DNA of 64,000 bases from Microbacterium sp. Au-Mic1. Lineage in GTDB: Bacteria > Actinomycetota > Actinomycetes > Actinomycetales > Microbacteriaceae. The first letter of the stretch is position 1; every line of letters starts with the position of its first letter. The stretch lies in NCBI RefSeq assembly GCF_021341785.1, contig NZ_JAJTTF010000016.1:1-64000 (forward strand), given 5' to 3'. This document shows, piece after piece, positions 26,223 to 34,489 of this stretch. A model generated the notes under the pieces. That model worked only from the letters and a program-made list of their open reading frames with translations. It had not been told where the DNA came from and made no database searches. The position numbers were made by a program, and so were the translations under genes.

Positions 26223-26608
26223 GGATCCACCGTGCCTTTTGCGCAGGTATCGCAGACCTCTCCTCACGGATCCGGTGCACTTGCTCGTTCCGGCGCCGGA
26301 TGTGGAGGACCACTGCATCGCGCGTCCGCTCATCGGCGCACGGGCCCCGAGCCACCCTCTTCCTACCGAACCTCCCCCGTATACGCAGAGCGAAACGGGG
26401 TGGCTCGAGGCAAAAGGGGTGGCTCGGCATCATCGGCGGCGTCGTTGGCCGCGACCCGAGTGCGCGAGGCGGTGCGCTCGGCGCCGGCGTGCCCGCGTGC
26501 CCGCGTGGCCGTCCCGGAGCCCGCCCGAGGCGCGCGGCGCCGGCCTCGAGCTCGGTCCCTGCGGCGTGCCAGGGCGCCGGCGTCGGCGGGCGGAGGTAGC
26601 CTCGATGA
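26223..26608. other. Intergenic region with repeats, no gene seen
   Basis: 386 bp between two divergent genes. It holds the repeat at 26348-26426 and a likely -10 box TAGCCT at 26597-26602 for the nuclease gene. Open frames here lack coding character, and I see no RNA gene. Confidence 0.6.
26348..26426. repeat. Repeat unit on the 5' side of the DUF559-like gene
   Basis: CGAGCCACCCTCTTCC (26348-26363) faces two inverted units GGGTGGCTCG (26398-26407 and 26417-26426), the latter pair separated by AGGCAAAAG. Same motif as at 25129-25207. Confidence 0.75.
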
Positions 26609-27286
26609 GTGACCCCGGAACTCGAAGCGCGCATCATCGCGGACTCCCGCGATCGGGTGGCGTGGCTGCGGGCCAGGGCGCGCGGGATCACCGCCACGGA
26701 CGTCGCCGGACTCACGAGCGACACGTCGATCGCCCGCGCGGCGGATGCCAAACTCGGCGCGGGACCGCGCTTCGGCGGCAATGCCTACACCGACCACGGT
26801 CGGCGTCGCGAGCCGGAGATCGCCGCTTGGGTCGCCGCCACGCACGGGATCATGCCCTCGTCCGCACTGTTCTGCGCCGAGGTCGAGAAGCGCCACCTGG
26901 CCACCCCGGACGGCATCGTGCAGGAGTCGGACGGTCGAGTGCTGCTCGCGGAGATCAAGACCACCAACAAGTCGTGGCGGTCCATCCCCCGCACCTACCT
27001 GCGCCAGGTGTGGTGGCAGCAGCATGTGCTCGGCGCCGAGCGGACGCTGTTCGTGTGGGAGGAGCATGACGAATTCCGCCCGATCCACGACGAACCCAAG
27101 TCGGTGTGGATCGACCGCGACGATCGCGAGATCGGCCGCCTGGTCGGACTCGCCACGCGCCTGATCGACGAGCTCTACCACCGCACGACGGGTCAGACGC
27201 CTCCCCGGCCGGCACCGGCCGCGCCCAGCAGCCGGGATGCGCTGCGCGAACGCGACATGTTCCGGGCCCTCGCCCTGGCGGAGTGA
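26609..27286 (+). CDS. YqaJ-type viral recombinase / lambda exonuclease-like nuclease
   Basis: 225 residues. The N-terminus RVAWLRARARGITATDVAGL and the later GNAYTDHGRRREPEIAAWV match the YqaJ domain (PD-(D/E)XK fold, 5'-3' exonuclease of phage recombination systems). Catalytic candidates are Asp in LATPDGIV, Glu and Lys in LAEIKTTNKS, and the YLRQVWWQQHVLGAER helix follows. GTG 26609 is chosen because TAGCCT lies six bases upstream; an overlapping ATG at 26605 is in the wrong frame. No single-strand annealing protein or other phage gene is nearby. Confidence 0.88.
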   Translation: MTPELEARIIADSRDRVAWLRARARGITATDVAGLTSDTSIARAADAKLGAGPRFGGNAYTDHGRRREPEIAAWVAATHGIMPSSALFCAEVEKRHLATPDGIVQESDGRVLLAEIKTTNKSWRSIPRTYLRQVWWQQHVLGAERTLFVWEEHDEFRPIHDEPKSVWIDRDDREIGRLVGLATRLIDELYHRTTGQTPPRPAPAAPSSRDALRERDMFRALALAE

Positions 27287-27356
27287 ATCGAGGGGCGCAG
27301 GATCCGCAGCGGATCCCGCTCCGTCCACGGCGTCGAGCGCTCCGCGGCGAACATGG

Positions 27357-27899
27357 TCAGCTCCCGTTCGCGAACCCGCACGTGGGGCTGTTCAGGATGG
27401 GCTTGGTGTAGGAGAGCGTCGACACCGTCGGCGATGCCCAGCCGGTCCACGCCTTGGTGCGCACGTTGGAGCTGAACGACTCGCCCAGCAGGCCGCCCAG
27501 CAGGCCCGACAGCAGGCTGCTGGTGAACGTGGTCGTGTAGACGCCGTTCGCGTCCGGCCCGGTGGTGGGCACCGCCTGCCAGGCCGTGCCCGCGATCTGC
27601 CACTCGGTGTTGGCGGCAGCCGTGAAGCCGGAGTACGGCGCGGTCTGCGCCGACCACTTCCACGTGACCACCATGATGTTGCCGCCGAGCAGCGCGCTTC
27701 GGCACGTCGTCACCGCGGTGATCTGCGGCGGCACCAGCCGCACCGCGCTGACGCCGGTTCCTCCCGCGAATTCGGGATCGGTGTAGGACGCGTCGGTCTG
27801 CGGCAGCGGCGGGGCGAACAGGATCAGCCCCAGGACGAGGACACCGAGGGCCGCGAGCACTCCGTGGATCGCCTTGTGCCGCCCGCCCGCCCGCGACAT
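27357..27899 (-). CDS. Exported protein, probable third SipW-type substrate
   Basis: 180 residues. One N-terminal hydrophobic helix (VLAALGVLVLGLILFAPP) is followed by DASYTDPEFAGG, which resembles the ASWNDGEYATG region just after the signal helix in the two upstream substrates. The rest is Ser/Thr-rich with two cysteines (TTCRSAL and PTCGFANGS) and many Trp-containing strands (VTWKWSAQT, TEWQIAGTAWQAV), suggesting a small secreted beta domain. It overlaps the LPXTG gene (TGATG) and is the last gene of the operon. I do not recognise the family. Confidence 0.75.
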   Translation of the reverse strand: MSRAGGRHKAIHGVLAALGVLVLGLILFAPPLPQTDASYTDPEFAGGTGVSAVRLVPPQITAVTTCRSALLGGNIMVVTWKWSAQTAPYSGFTAAANTEWQIAGTAWQAVPTTGPDANGVYTTTFTSSLLSGLLGGLLGESFSSNVRTKAWTGWASPTVSTLSYTKPILNSPTCGFANGS

Positions 27900-28540
27900 C
27901 AGTCGTCGCCTTCCCGCCGACGGCGCGCAGCGACGACGAGCATCCCGGCAGCGGCGATGACGAGCACGCCTCCCACCACGAGAAGAGGCACCGGGATCGA
28001 GCCGCCCGTCGCAGGAAGGGAGCCGGCCGAACCGGCACCGACCTGCACGCTGTCCCCGAATCCGTCTGCGAGCACCCTGACCCGCGTGGAGGCGCCGCCT
28101 TGTGCGTCCCGTCCGACCTTCACGTCGAGACGCAGGTGAGCGACGGTGTCCGACGACATCGCGTCGATCGGCACCGCGCTGCCGTCTCGGGGCACACTCC
28201 AGTCCGTGCGCAGGACGCGCGCTCCGGACGCGCAGGTCCCGCCCTGCCACGGCTCCTCGCACATGCGCACATCTGCGACGATCGGCGCCGTACCAGCGGC
28301 ACTGACCGCGAGCCGCACCGTTCCGGGATCCGGAGCGTGCGCGCTGACCACCAGATCCCAACGGACCGCCTCTCCCTCCCCCATCGCTGCAGCCGTCGAC
28401 CAGTCCGCACTCGACACGATCCGCAGGTACTGCCCCTGCACGGTCTCGGTCACAACCGCGGCATGCGCCGGTGCCACGGGGAGTACCCCGAGGCATCCTG
28501 CCAGCAGGGCTGTCGCGACGAGCCGGATCCGTTTCGTCAT
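27899..28540 (-). CDS. LPXTG cell-wall anchored protein
   Basis: 213 residues. A Sec signal peptide ends at about APAHA, the body of about 140 residues has two cysteines (RMCEEPWQGGTCASG) and a beta-rich look, and the C-terminus has the sortase signal LPATGG, a hydrophobic helix and an RRRREGDD tail. It should be covalently attached to peptidoglycan by a sortase, which is not encoded in this window. It overlaps the signal peptidase gene by four bases (ATGA) and the downstream gene by one base, so it is co-translated with the SipW-like set. Confidence 0.88.
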   Translation of the reverse strand: MTKRIRLVATALLAGCLGVLPVAPAHAAVVTETVQGQYLRIVSSADWSTAAAMGEGEAVRWDLVVSAHAPDPGTVRLAVSAAGTAPIVADVRMCEEPWQGGTCASGARVLRTDWSVPRDGSAVPIDAMSSDTVAHLRLDVKVGRDAQGGASTRVRVLADGFGDSVQVGAGSAGSLPATGGSIPVPLLVVGGVLVIAAAGMLVVAARRRREGDD

Positions 28541-29148
28541 GAACCCTGGTCGTCCCCGGTCGCCGCGGGAGCATTCCGAACCCGGCGGCTCGTCCGGGGC
28601 CAGAACGCCCAGATCACCAGCGCGGTGGCGCCGAGGGTGAGTCCGCCCAGCACGAACGGGTTCCCGAAGGCGACGATGACGGGCGCCAGGCCCGGGATCG
28701 CGAAGCGCACGATCCGCACCGTGCTGACCGGGTAGGGAGCGGGATCGTCCTGCGCATTGGCGTCACCGCGCAGCGTGATGAGCCGCTCGGTCGACGATGC
28801 ACCGTCCTCGACAGCGCGCACCCGGTGTGTGACGGGCAGCTGGCCGGGACGGTCCACCGTCACCACGTCGCCGACGTGCACCTGACCGGCCGGGATCTGC
28901 TGCACGATCGCGACCGACCCCGCAGGGATCGTCGGAGACATGGATCCGGTCCGGAACATGATGAGCGTGATGTGCGCAGTGAAGGCCAGCACAACCAGCA
29001 CGATGCAGATCAGGCCGGCGAGCGCGGCGATCCACAGCAGCACTTCGCTCAGCACGCCCCGCGCCTTCGGCCTGGGCCGCGGTGCGCCGGTGTCCGACTC
29101 TCGCCGTGCGCGGCGGGTCAGAGGTGCCGGGGTCGTCGCCTGGGTCAC
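28537..29148 (-). CDS. Signal peptidase I, SipW/ER-like
   Basis: 203 residues with a helix near 35-60 and another near 165-190. The catalytic Ser69 is in RTGSMSPTIPAGS. The second catalytic residue is His108 in PVTHRV instead of the Lys of ordinary bacterial signal peptidases, the mark of the SipW/archaeal/ER type, followed by TLRGDANAQDDP. In Bacillus SipW processes TasA and TapA; here the two upstream genes encode similar exported proteins, so it is very probably their dedicated peptidase. It lies 30 bases after the second substrate gene and overlaps the next gene. Confidence 0.93.
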   Translation of the reverse strand: MTQATTPAPLTRRARRESDTGAPRPRPKARGVLSEVLLWIAALAGLICIVLVVLAFTAHITLIMFRTGSMSPTIPAGSVAIVQQIPAGQVHVGDVVTVDRPGQLPVTHRVRAVEDGASSTERLITLRGDANAQDDPAPYPVSTVRIVRFAIPGLAPVIVAFGNPFVLGGLTLGATALVIWAFWPRTSRRVRNAPAATGDDQGS

Positions 29149-29178
29149 GATCCTTCTCCTTCTCGTGCTTCCGCGAGA

Positions 29179-29841
29179 TCAGCTCGACGTCGCGGCGAAC
29201 TGCCATGTCTGGGTCAGCGCCAGCCCCTGCGCCGCATTGCCGACCGTCGAGGGCATGGCGATCGCGAAGCAGTAGTTCACCTGATTCCCTCCGTTGGCGG
29301 AGAGGGTCTGCGATCCGGCCGCCGACGTGCTCAGCGCCGCGCCGTCAGCGATGACGACGGTGGATCCGGCGGCGGCGTAGTCGGTGGCCGAGGCGCACTG
29401 GGCGGCTGTCACGGTCTTCACTCCGTAGGTGAGGTAGTCGGCGAGCGTACCGGCGGCGTAGGTGCTCGCGGTGAGCTTGACCGTGCCTGCCACCGACGGG
29501 TTCGCGGTCTTCACACTGAACAGCGCGTAGACCGTCTTCCCCGGCGCGAGCGCGGCCGCATCCGCCGCGGCGGCGAAGGTCATCGCGATCGCGGTCCCGG
29601 CCGTCGAGTGACTCGCGAAGCTCGTGCCGTTGATGCTGCCGACGACGTCGAACCTCCCGGCCGTGAACGAGCCTGTCGCGTACTCGCCGTCGTTCCAGCT
29701 CGCGAGCGTAACGGTGGCGCCGACGCCCAGCACCAGCCCGCCGGCGAGGACCGCCCTGATCCGCCTCAGGACGAGCCCACGCCGGCGCGGGCGGAGGCGG
29801 CGACGCGTCGTCACGACGGTCGTGGTCTCCCCGGGACGCAT
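29179..29841 (-). CDS. SipW-dependent-type (alternate signal) exported protein 2
   Basis: 220 residues. A long Arg-rich N-terminus (TTRRRLRPRRRGLVLRRIR) precedes the signal helix VLAGGLVLGVGATVTLASW and NDGEYATGSFTAG, the signature of the alternate-signal exported families linked to SipW. The mature part is Ala/Thr/Ser-rich with two cysteines (AAQCASA and VNYCFAIAM) and ends LTQTWQFAATSS. It is a paralogue of the gene just upstream, four bases away. Likely a secreted fibre or matrix component by analogy with TasA/camelysin (inference). The start at 29841 is the closest ATG; GTG codons a few residues later are possible. Confidence 0.88.
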   Translation of the reverse strand: MRPGETTTVVTTRRRLRPRRRGLVLRRIRAVLAGGLVLGVGATVTLASWNDGEYATGSFTAGRFDVVGSINGTSFASHSTAGTAIAMTFAAAADAAALAPGKTVYALFSVKTANPSVAGTVKLTASTYAAGTLADYLTYGVKTVTAAQCASATDYAAAGSTVVIADGAALSTSAAGSQTLSANGGNQVNYCFAIAMPSTVGNAAQGLALTQTWQFAATSS

Positions 29842-29845
29842 GGGA

Positions 29846-30469
29846 TCAGCTCGACGTGGCCGTGAATGACCAGGTCCCGGTCGCAGCCCCTCCCTGGGTG
29901 AGGGAGGACTTGGCGGTGGCGACGAAGCACAGCTGCGCGGCGGCACCCGCGGTTCCTGCCGTCGCGCCCTTGGCGAGGGCGACACTGGATCCGGCGGTGA
30001 AGGTCGTGAGGTCGGTGCCCGACGCGACGAGGGTTCCGGTCGTCGCGGTCGCATCGCAGGTCGCGGCGGGGGCGATCGAGTAGACCGAGTAGGAGACGTT
30101 CGCCGCGTTGGCGCCCGTCCCGGTTCCGGTCGACGCCACGAGCGTCGCATTGTTGGTCGTCGTGCTGTCCAGGCGCACCCAGAACGGCGCGTAGACGACG
30201 TCGCCCGGCGAGAGGTTGCTGAACGGCGCGGTGAAGCTCAGGGCGGCGGCCGTGTCGCCCTTCGTCACGTTGTGGTTCGTGAAACCGGCCGTCGCGGACG
30301 TCGTGGATCCCTCGAGGTTGAACGAACCGGCGGTGAACGTGCCGGTCGCGAACTCGGAGTCGTTCCAGGCCGCGAGGGTGATGGCCGCGCCGACGCCGAG
30401 GACGAGGCCACCGGCGAGCACGGCGAGGACCTTCCGGCGGTTGCGGGTGGTGGGTGTCACGGTGTCCAT
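29846..30469 (-). CDS. SipW-dependent-type (alternate signal) exported protein 1
   Basis: 207 residues. The signal KVLAVLAGGLVLGVGAAITL is followed by AAWNDSEFATGTFTAGSF, nearly the same as in its paralogue downstream. The mature region has the two cysteines (AATCDAT and AQLCFVAT) and ends TGTWSFTATSS. AAAGGA lies six bases before the ATG at 30469, while the frame runs on upstream to 30571 without coding character. First gene of a five-gene operon, with its own promoter at 30507-30535. Confidence 0.9.
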   Translation of the reverse strand: MDTVTPTTRNRRKVLAVLAGGLVLGVGAAITLAAWNDSEFATGTFTAGSFNLEGSTTSATAGFTNHNVTKGDTAAALSFTAPFSNLSPGDVVYAPFWVRLDSTTTNNATLVASTGTGTGANAANVSYSVYSIAPAATCDATATTGTLVASGTDLTTFTAGSSVALAKGATAGTAGAAAQLCFVATAKSSLTQGGAATGTWSFTATSS

Positions 30470-30506
30470 GAGAATCCTTTGCATCGTGTGGGACCTGATG
30501 TCTCCC

Positions 30507-30535
30507 ATACTGGATTCCGGAATACCGGTTGACAA
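30507..30535 (-). promoter_or_regulatory. Promoter of the SipW-like operon with central palindrome
   Basis: Minus strand -35 TTGTCA (30530-30535), 17-bp spacer, weak -10 CAGTAT (30507-30512). The spacer holds the palindrome ATTCCGGAAT (30514-30523), a possible operator. Confidence 0.5.
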
Positions 30536-30629
30536 GACCACTGAACAGGTCTTCAGGCTTCCTTGACACAACCTTGAGGAGCTGGCCGAGGAACCCTGCG
30601 CTGAGGATGGAACGTCTCCGCGGCGGCCG

Positions 30630-31772
30630 CTACTCCGCAGGTGCGAGCGCGATCACGGGCGCGAGGGCGTCCCGGCCCACGGCGATCGCGGGGCCCGCTG
30701 CATCGACCAGCACACCGCTCATCTCCGGCTGCTGCACGAGCACGGCGCCGATCTGCTCGGCGGTGAACGGCAGGGGCTGGTCGCCACGGCCGAGCGCGAT
30801 GACTTCGAGCGGGTGGCTGAACAACTGCAGGTAGCGCGCGCCGTCGGCGGTGTGCGCCTCGGCCACACCGTACTGTCCGTCGCCGTCGACATCGCTGACC
30901 GCCACCCAGAGCCGGGCCGTGGTCAGCGCCTCGGCCACGCGCGCCTCGGAGTCCGCCTCGCGGGGCGCCGCGAGCAGGGCCTTGACCGCGAACGTCGGAT
31001 CCGCCTCCTCCAGCGCCTTCTGCAGGATCTCCGACGGGAACACCACCCGGTGCGGCTCGGACGCGTTGTCGATGATGAGGCCGGCGAACGGACCGTCGAT
31101 GACGTTCTGGTACACCGCCTGCACGGGCTGCACGACGGCCGAGGTCTCGGTCGGATCCTCGTCGCCCTGCTGCACGGAGTCGCGGACGGCGGCGGCCGAG
31201 CTGAACGCCAGCATGAAGGAGTTCTCGCCGTCGTTGACGACGGCGATGGCCAGGGGCTTGCCCTCCTTGATCTGCTCGCCGGCATCTCCGCTCACGCGCA
31301 GGAACAGGTTGCCCTGGAGCGACTGACGCAGCACACCGAGCAGCTCGGCCTGGCTCGCGTCCTCGCCGAGCATGGCGAGGGCCTCGCGCAGCAGCACGTT
31401 GTCGGGCATGCCCGGGATCGACTCGGTCGGCTCGGGCGGATCCACCGGGGCCAGTGGAAGCGGCGGACGCCCCGGCAGCGTCGGCGGCGCGGCCGGCGCC
31501 ACAGGCGTCTCGTCCACGACGGGGTCGATCAGGTCGTGGCCGGCCTCCGGCGTCTCAACGGGCGGGGCGACGGCAGGACCGGAGGGAGAGCCCAGGCCGC
31601 GGAAGGCCTGCACCGAGACGTTGACGACGGGAGCGACCGCATCGGCGGACTCCCCCGGGCCGGCCTCGGCCGTGCTCGAAGAGCCGTCCTCGGCGACATC
31701 CTCCGCGGCGGCGGGAGCGGACTCCGGCGTGACGTCGTCGTCCTGCTTCTTACGGCGCGAGAAAAGGCCCAT
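30630..31772 (-). CDS. SseB family protein
   Basis: 380 residues. The first 120 are acidic and then Pro/Ala-rich and probably disordered. The C-terminal 250 residues hold two SseB-like modules, the first around NVLLREALAMLG...LFLRVSGD and the second around AVSDVDGDGQYGVAEAHTADG and FSHPLEVIALG. SseB proteins are broadly distributed and poorly understood (named from an enhanced serine-sensitivity locus). No Shine-Dalgarno is present; TAGGCT (31779-31784) lies six bases before the ATG, so expression is probably leaderless. Confidence 0.82.
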   Translation of the reverse strand: MGLFSRRKKQDDDVTPESAPAAAEDVAEDGSSSTAEAGPGESADAVAPVVNVSVQAFRGLGSPSGPAVAPPVETPEAGHDLIDPVVDETPVAPAAPPTLPGRPPLPLAPVDPPEPTESIPGMPDNVLLREALAMLGEDASQAELLGVLRQSLQGNLFLRVSGDAGEQIKEGKPLAIAVVNDGENSFMLAFSSAAAVRDSVQQGDEDPTETSAVVQPVQAVYQNVIDGPFAGLIIDNASEPHRVVFPSEILQKALEEADPTFAVKALLAAPREADSEARVAEALTTARLWVAVSDVDGDGQYGVAEAHTADGARYLQLFSHPLEVIALGRGDQPLPFTAEQIGAVLVQQPEMSGVLVDAAGPAIAVGRDALAPVIALAPAE

Positions 31773-31837
31773 TGCCCCAGCCTAAACCGGGACCGGCTCG
31801 CCTCTCGCGCCGCGCCGCGCAGAGCGGTCCGACCGGA

Positions 31838-34336
31838 TCAGATCTTCTCGATCGGGGCGATCTTGACGAGCAGCTTCTTCCGGCCCGCGGCATCGAAGCG
31901 CACGTGCGCGATCCGCTTCGCCCCTTCACCGGTGATCGCCTCGACCTTGCCCTCTCCGAAGTCGTCGTGCCGGATGCGATCTCCCGCGGCGAGTTCAAGG
32001 TCGCCGTTGTCGCGCACCTTCGCCGTGACCCGGTTCGGGAACTTGTCCATCGCGGTCGACAGCGGCTTGAGCCCGTCCCGCTTCGGCAGCGCCCGCGGAG
32101 CGAACCGGTCCCCCGAGCCGGATCCGCCGCCGAAGCCGCCCGATCCGGATCCGCCCGGGCGACGGGCGTTCAGCGCGCGGGACTGCATCCCGCCGCGCGA
32201 GTTCACGTCCCCCGGAGACTGCCGCCAGTCGATGAGCTCCGACGGGATCTCCTGCAGGAACCGGCTCGGCATCGCCACGGACACCTCGCCGAACTGGGCG
32301 CGGGTCATCGCGAGCGACAGGTGCAGGCGCTTGCGGGCACGGGTGATGCCGACGTAGAAGAGGCGGCGCTCCTCCTGCGGACCGCCCGGCTCGTTCGCGG
32401 AGATCCGATGCGGGATGAGGTCCTCCTCCACACCCGTCACGAACACGGCGTCGAACTCGAGCCCCTTCGCGGTGTGCATCGTCATGAGCGACACCACGCC
32501 CGACTCGTCCTCGAGGTCGTCGGCGTCGGAGACGAGGGCGACCTCGGTGAGGAAGTCGGCGATCGTGCCCTCGGGGTTGTTGCGGGCGAAATCGCGGGTC
32601 ACGGCGATGAGCTCGTCGAGGTTCTCCAGACGCGCCTCGTCCTGCGGGTCGCGGCTCGCGCGCAGCGCGTCCATGTAGCCGCTCTGCTGCAGCAGCAGGG
32701 TCAGCCCCTCCGCGACGGCGGTGGGCGGCGCCACCTCGCCGGAGGCGGGAAGCATGATCTCCGTGGCGTCGCGCAGCACGGCGTCCAGCTGCGCGATGCC
32801 CGCCTGGATCTTCGGACCCACGCCGAGCTGAGTCGGGTGCGCGAGCGCGTCGCGGAAGCTCAGGCCGTGCTCCTCCGCGAAGCGCGCGATCGAGGTCTCG
32901 GTGACATCGCCGATGCCACGGCGCGGCTTGTTCAGGATCCGGCGCACGGCCATCTCGTCCGCCGGATTCGCGACGGCGACGAGGTAGGCGAGCGCGTCCT
33001 TGATCTCGGCGCGCTCGTAGAACTTGGTCCCGCCCATGATCTTGTACGGCACGGCGGAGCGGATGAAGATCTCCTCCAGTGCGCGGGACTGCGAGTTCGT
33101 CCGGTAGAACACAGCCATCTCGCCGTACGGCATGCCGGCACGCCGCAGCGCCTCGACCTCGTCGGCGACGAACTGCGCCTCGTCATGCTGCGAGTAGCCG
33201 GTGAAGCCGACGATCGAGTCGCCCGATCCCTTATCGCTCCAGAGCTTCTTGTCCTTGCGGTCGAAGTTGTTGCTGATCACGGCGTTGGCCGCCGACAGGA
33301 TGTTCTGCGTCGAGCGGTAGTTCTGCTCCAGCAGAACGACCTTCGCGCCGGGGAAGTCGCGCTCGAACTCGCTGATGTTGCGGATGTCGGCGCCACGGAA
33401 GGCGTAGATCGACTGATCGGAGTCTCCGACGACCGTGAGCGACGCGCCAGGCTCTCCGCCGCCCGCTTCGTGCGGGTCGGGCTCGAAGATCATCATGCCG
33501 TTCGAGGCATACGGTTCCGGCGTGTTGCCCTGCACGGGCCGGGTGAGCTCGTGGATCAGCGCGTACTGGGCAGCGTTGGTGTCCTGGTACTCGTCGACGA
33601 GGATGTGCCGGAAGCGGCGCCGGTAGGTGTCGGCGACCTGCGGGAAGGCCCGGAACAGGTAGACGGTCTGTCCGATCAGGTCGTCGAAGTCGAAGGCGTT
33701 GGCCTTCTGCAGCTGGCGCTGGTAGTCGGCGAACACCTCGACGAAGACGCGCTCGGCCGGATCCGACATGTTCGCCTGTCGGGCGTAGGACTCGGCGTCC
33801 TGCAGCTCGTTCTTGAGCTTCGAGATCCGCGACTGCATCGCGGCGGGGGTGAAGCCGAACGCGTCGGCCTCATGGTCCTTCACGAGCCGCTTGATGAGCG
33901 CACGCGAGTCGCCGGAGTCGTAGATCGTGAAGGACTTGGTGAAACCGAACTGCTCGGCCTCGCGGCGCAGGATGCGCACGCACGCGGAGTGGAAGGTCGA
34001 GATCCACATGCCGCGCGCGGAATCCCCCACCAGCTGCTCCACGCGCTCGCGCATCTCTCCTGCGGCCTTGTTGGTGAAGGTGATCGCGAGGATCTGGCTC
34101 GGCCAGGCCTCGCGCTGGCGCAGCAGCAGAGCGATGCGGCGGGTGAGCACGCTGGTCTTGCCCGACCCCGCCCCGGCGACGATCAGCAGCGCCTGGCCCC
34201 GGTAGGTGACGGCGTCGAGCTGCTGCGGGTTGAGCCCCGAGAGCAGGTCGTCGGCCGCGGCGCCGGAGGTCGCTCCGTGCACCCCTCCGAAGGAGGATCC
34301 GGGCGGGAGGATGACGGGGGAAGGGGCTTCGCTCAT
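31838..34336 (-). CDS. pcrA: ATP-dependent DNA helicase PcrA/UvrD
   Basis: 832 residues, an SF1A 3'-5' helicase for repair and removal of replication obstacles. Motifs in order: LNPQQLDAV (Q motif), AGAGSGKTSVLTRRIA (Walker A), AITFTNKAAGEMRERV, LVDEYQDTNAAQ (motif II), GDSDQSIYAFRGADIRN, EQNYRSTQNIL, SLMTMHTAKGLEFDAVF and VGITRARKRLHLS. The C-terminus carries a Gly-rich linker and the GDRIRHDDFGEGKVEAITGE Tudor-like module that in PcrA contacts RNA polymerase. TAGACT (34346-34351) lies nine bases before the ATG, implying a leader of only two or three bases. Confidence 0.97.
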   Translation of the reverse strand: MSEAPSPVILPPGSSFGGVHGATSGAAADDLLSGLNPQQLDAVTYRGQALLIVAGAGSGKTSVLTRRIALLLRQREAWPSQILAITFTNKAAGEMRERVEQLVGDSARGMWISTFHSACVRILRREAEQFGFTKSFTIYDSGDSRALIKRLVKDHEADAFGFTPAAMQSRISKLKNELQDAESYARQANMSDPAERVFVEVFADYQRQLQKANAFDFDDLIGQTVYLFRAFPQVADTYRRRFRHILVDEYQDTNAAQYALIHELTRPVQGNTPEPYASNGMMIFEPDPHEAGGGEPGASLTVVGDSDQSIYAFRGADIRNISEFERDFPGAKVVLLEQNYRSTQNILSAANAVISNNFDRKDKKLWSDKGSGDSIVGFTGYSQHDEAQFVADEVEALRRAGMPYGEMAVFYRTNSQSRALEEIFIRSAVPYKIMGGTKFYERAEIKDALAYLVAVANPADEMAVRRILNKPRRGIGDVTETSIARFAEEHGLSFRDALAHPTQLGVGPKIQAGIAQLDAVLRDATEIMLPASGEVAPPTAVAEGLTLLLQQSGYMDALRASRDPQDEARLENLDELIAVTRDFARNNPEGTIADFLTEVALVSDADDLEDESGVVSLMTMHTAKGLEFDAVFVTGVEEDLIPHRISANEPGGPQEERRLFYVGITRARKRLHLSLAMTRAQFGEVSVAMPSRFLQEIPSELIDWRQSPGDVNSRGGMQSRALNARRPGGSGSGGFGGGSGSGDRFAPRALPKRDGLKPLSTAMDKFPNRVTAKVRDNGDLELAAGDRIRHDDFGEGKVEAITGEGAKRIAHVRFDAAGRKKLLVKIAPIEKI

Positions 34337-34390
34337 GACCCCACAAGTCTAGATCCGACCGCCGACACTCCGACGTGCTGCGCGGCTCCT

Positions 34391-34440
34391 GAGCGCGGCG
34401 CGCGGCGTCCTTCGTCTCGCTGCGCTCGCTCAGGAACCGG
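34391..34440. repeat. REP-like repeat copy
   Basis: GAGCGCGGCGCGCGGCG then TTCGTCTCGCTGCGCTCGCT, ending CAGGAACCGG, in the 153-bp gap between the pcrA start and the ABC permease stop. Related to the copy at 17908. Confidence 0.65.
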
Positions 34441-34489
34441 TGTGTAGGCGCCGGGTTCGGGACAGACGTCGGTGCGGCGTGGTCGGGGC

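Noticed and set aside
25230-27286. Prophage or integrative element
   Set aside because: A phage-type nuclease and an accessory gene are present, but there is no integrase, structural gene, tRNA attachment repeat or other phage function. tRNA-Ser at 17124 has no nearby duplicate of its 3' end that I could find.
27357-30469. Frameshifted or fused genes, because adjacent frames overlap by 1-4 bases
   Set aside because: ATGA and TGATG overlaps are normal translational coupling, each protein has its own start and end, and domains are complete.
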